Made by a program: the position numbers and the translations under genes. The notes below the pieces were generated by a model. The model saw only the letters and a program-made list of their open reading frames with translations, made no database searches and had not been told where the DNA came from. 64,000 nt of DNA, from contig JAPTOF010000021.1 in the NCBI GenBank assembly GCA_028554755.1, positions 199,501-263,500 on the forward strand. The letters run 5' to 3'. Below, one piece after another: positions 61,078 through 64,000 of this stretch. Source of the DNA: Cordia subcordata (taxonomy: Eukaryota > Streptophyta > Magnoliopsida > Boraginales > Cordiaceae). Numbering within the stretch: position 1 is the stretch's first letter; every line of letters begins with the position of its first letter.

Positions 61078-64000
61078 GTCAAAATAACCACAAGTGTGAC
61101 AATGGCTTTTGAGCGAGATTTGCGGAGAAAATTAGCCACGAATCAAAGTCAAAAACCCAATGACCTGATACGGCTCCACAGCTAAGCCAGTTTGTTGAGA
61201 GATTTTAGGAGCCTCAAGAATAAAAGTTGGTCGACGCCTAAGCTCCACAACTACCAAACTTTTATTGCTTGGTCATAGCTTAATCCAATTAGCTTAGCTT
61301 CCCCATAGCTTAGTTCAAATAGTGTAACTAGAATTGTTGTAATTGCTTTATGATTGTAGCAGTGTAGCTTAGACAATTCAAACGCAGGCGTTGTGATTAA
61401 TTTTATGGTGTTGTTGCAATCCAAATCCAACCGCTGTAATTTGTTTTATGGTGTTATGGATTTTTGATTCAAAGAAAGCTGTTATCGTGGGGTTCTTTGT
61501 AAACATCTTTTCACAATAATAAAAAGTGTGATCAAATGCATTATTTGATTACTTGTTCCTCTGATCATTATTTCTTTGCTCTTTCTTGATTGTGGTGATT
61601 TAGTTCATGTTGCGGTTGTCACGTTGATAGATTATTATAATTAAAAAGTTTGTGGTCCGTTACAATACAAGTCTCTGGACCGAGTCAAGAAAAGAACCCT
61701 ATGTCCCTAAGTTGCACAAGGGAACTAAGTGGCTACATAGACTTTTAACTAAAGTTCCGTCTCCTCGACACAAGATTAGGACCTGGACAAAACTAAACCC
61801 CAGGACATACGACTAGAACAGAGTTTCTCCCAGCAAACACCTCCGTCTATCATGAACCATTCCCCTAAAATCCTTAGAAATGAGTCGAGAGGAAAAGGAG
61901 AAGAAAGCGCCATTTCGAACGCCCTTAGGAAAGAGCTTTAATTAAGTCAAATTAAAAAATTAGAGTCATTTTTTTGTAAATACTGGCCAAATGGACTACC
62001 GAAATGATGGGCCTTTTTGACTCTAGAATTGGGTACTCAATCTCGTTACCTGAAAAACTAGATCGGAGTAAAGGCATAATTTTGGGCCACTACACCTTGT
62101 AAAAAAGGTAATTGAATAATTAAGGACAGGCATTCGCTTGAACCAAACTAAAACCAAAGTCATATTTGAATAGCTGAATTATTAACTTTTTTAAAAAAAA
62201 AAAATAATAATCAAAACAAAATCAATTTATATTGATAACTGAAATTATTTAACTGAGTTTCGTTGGTTTGGTTTCGATTATCAACCAAAACAACCAAATT
62301 CTAAAAAGAATCGTACATTGTTCACAACTAACCAAAATAACCAAATGTATTTGCAATTATAATTATTAAATTCCAATATCCATTATCAAAATTCATAGTA
62401 TGCGTGCAAGAGCAATACATACATATATATACATATAAATACATATACATATTTGTATATGAAAAATAGTAACTAAATAATATTTAGCTTTTTGATTACT
62501 AAACGAATTGTTAAATAAATAACCGAAATTAAACCGAGAATCCGATTTGTCTATTTTCAATAATCGAAATGAAAACTAAACACAAAAACAATTGAACTAA
62601 AGCTTATATTTGTAAACAATGTTTTGTATAAACAACTAAAACGACACATGTTTTGAAACAGGTTCTGCTGTCCTTATGTTAAATGTTGACAGACCCTTTG
62701 TACCAGAGATTGGCCACTTGCAAGATTGGGAGGGCCGAGCATGAAAGTAGGCCATGTTTTCGTATGAAATGGCCCGTCCTAGCAATTTATGTCTTGCTAT
62801 GTTGACAAACTTGAGTGGACCACTTCATCGTATACAAATTAAGGTTGTCGTTGGATGAATCATCATCATCATCGTCATCGTCATCATCATCAGATTGTCA
62901 AGCCCGTAATGAAGCTAAAAGCATAGTCGTATATGATTAATGCCTTTGCCAATGAGTATTAGAATTGTAGCCTTGTGAGGTTGAGTTTTAGCTTTCCGGC
63001 ACATGAAAAAACCAGAAAAAAAAAATACAGAAAAAAAAAGAGCAAGTTGTCGTCAAGCAATTTTGCCAAAAAGTACGTAATTAAACTCACTGAAAATGAC
63101 CCAAAAGTTTCCACCAAACACAAACAACTATTTCACAATATCCATTTTATACCCACGCAGCTAACATTTTATATTAGAATATGCTATGATTCCTTTTTTT
63201 CATTATGGGCCTATTTTGAATTTTTTTTTTAATGGAAAAACAATTTCTTGAAGAAGCACATCTTTGGTTGGTGTAATAGTATTTGAATTCAATCCTAAAT
63301 AAAAAGAGGAAAAGTAAATAAAAAAAATTTTTGACTTTTCAAAAAAAATAAAAATAAAAATTAAAACATTAAAATTTTTTTATAAAGCTAGAAAAAATCA
63401 ATCAAAACTAATGCTTTTGGAGTAAACAAGAAAAGGCTGCAGAAACTTCACTGCATTGACGTATAAATTCGGAATGCGAAAGAAGAACAAAAGGGAAAAC
63501 TTGGCATGCATTAATTGCTATAAAAGCAGCTAAAATAGTAATTATGAGCGAGTGATGGTGATGCAAAGGACACGTGCCCCTAATACCTTAGTTAAAACAT
63601 CACTTCAAATTTAATAAAGCAACAGATCTATTTAGATTTCTAACTCTTCACAGTTATGGAAATTGAATTTTATTATAGAAAATCTTTAATTCACTAATGA
63701 AAAATGAGGAAAGAAAAAGAAGGTTGGTAATATAAATAAATAAATATATATATATATATATATGGACCCCCCGAGCCCGTCCCGTCCAAAGTATTTGTCG
63801 ATGCCGAGTAGGCTGTGGCTGCTTCTTGTTTCCTTTTAACGCGCAAATACAGAAAATAAAATACCAAACGCCGTCGTTGCACCTTATTATAAATTTAAAA
63901 AAAAAAAAAAAAAAAGCACGCCCTTTTCCTTCGAGGCCTTTGTTCATCCTGTTCTTGCTTTCTTTTCTATCCATTTCCACTTCCATTTCCATTTCCTAAT
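61078..64000. other. AT-rich intergenic sequence to the window end
   Basis: No gene recognised. Repeats: TATA/CATA-rich text at 62415-62460, (ATC)n at 62859-62893, (TA)n at 63746-63763 and an A run at 63897-63915. 62110-62600 has many AACCAAA words typical of decayed elements. Pyrimidine-rich sequence at 63915-64000 could be the promoter or 5' UTR of a gene beyond the window. Confidence 0.4.
62859..62893. repeat. (ATC)n microsatellite
   Basis: About eleven ATC/GTC triplets. Confidence 0.85.

Overview
This is nuclear DNA of a flowering plant, most likely a woody eudicot. It is AT-rich, has intron-split genes with GT/AG borders, and carries a Mutator-like transposon, a copia remnant, a LINE tail, a tRNA-derived SINE, several MITEs and many microsatellites. 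All reading was by eye. Exon borders were accepted when adjoining exons keep frame and the joined protein agrees with the family as I remember it. There is no sign of bacterial genes, rRNA, tRNA or CRISPR.

Layout. 1-1932: 3' end of an unidentified nuclear-type gene (+). 2740-9643: a 6.9 kb Mutator-like element bounded by an exact 9-bp target duplication; it holds a broken MURA-type transposase (+) and a broken plant-mobile-domain gene (-). 10360-13549: six-exon coiled-coil protein (+), apparently with a GC-AG first intron. 14935-19741: eight-exon membrane RING E3 ligase of the RNFT type (-). 20.6-25.8 kb: transposon graveyard with a copia pol remnant. 25818-26066: SINE with a perfect 16-bp duplication. 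27583-28554: DUF1191 membrane protein (+). 32217-32552: complex I NDUFA1/MWFE subunit (-). 33.4-36.7 kb: LINE tail, a hAT-type MITE and a second inverted-repeat element. 37099-41273: STAR/KH RNA-binding protein (+). 42643-43764: plastid RETICULATA-RELATED protein (+). 44430-46655: V-ATPase subunit E (-). 47932-52077: basic Ser/Pro/Arg-rich protein (+). 54705-57176: LRR receptor pseudokinase (+). 57.2-64 kb: MITEs, a broken 12-oxophytodienoate reductase fragment and AT-rich sequence.

The genes are ordinary, functionally unrelated housekeeping and signalling genes; what links them is position. From memory, DUF1191, NDUFA1, KH, RETICULATA-RELATED, basic Ser/Pro-rich protein and LRR pseudokinase follow the order of Arabidopsis At3g08600, 08610, 08620, 08640, 08670 and 08680, with a V-ATPase E gene (At3g08560 there) relocated into the block. 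I therefore read the window as a conserved gene block expanded by transposons. The most informative non-genic features are the Mutator element with its termini, the SINE with its target duplication, and the MITE family that also sits in an intron and flanks the reductase fragment. I found no clear novel molecular system.
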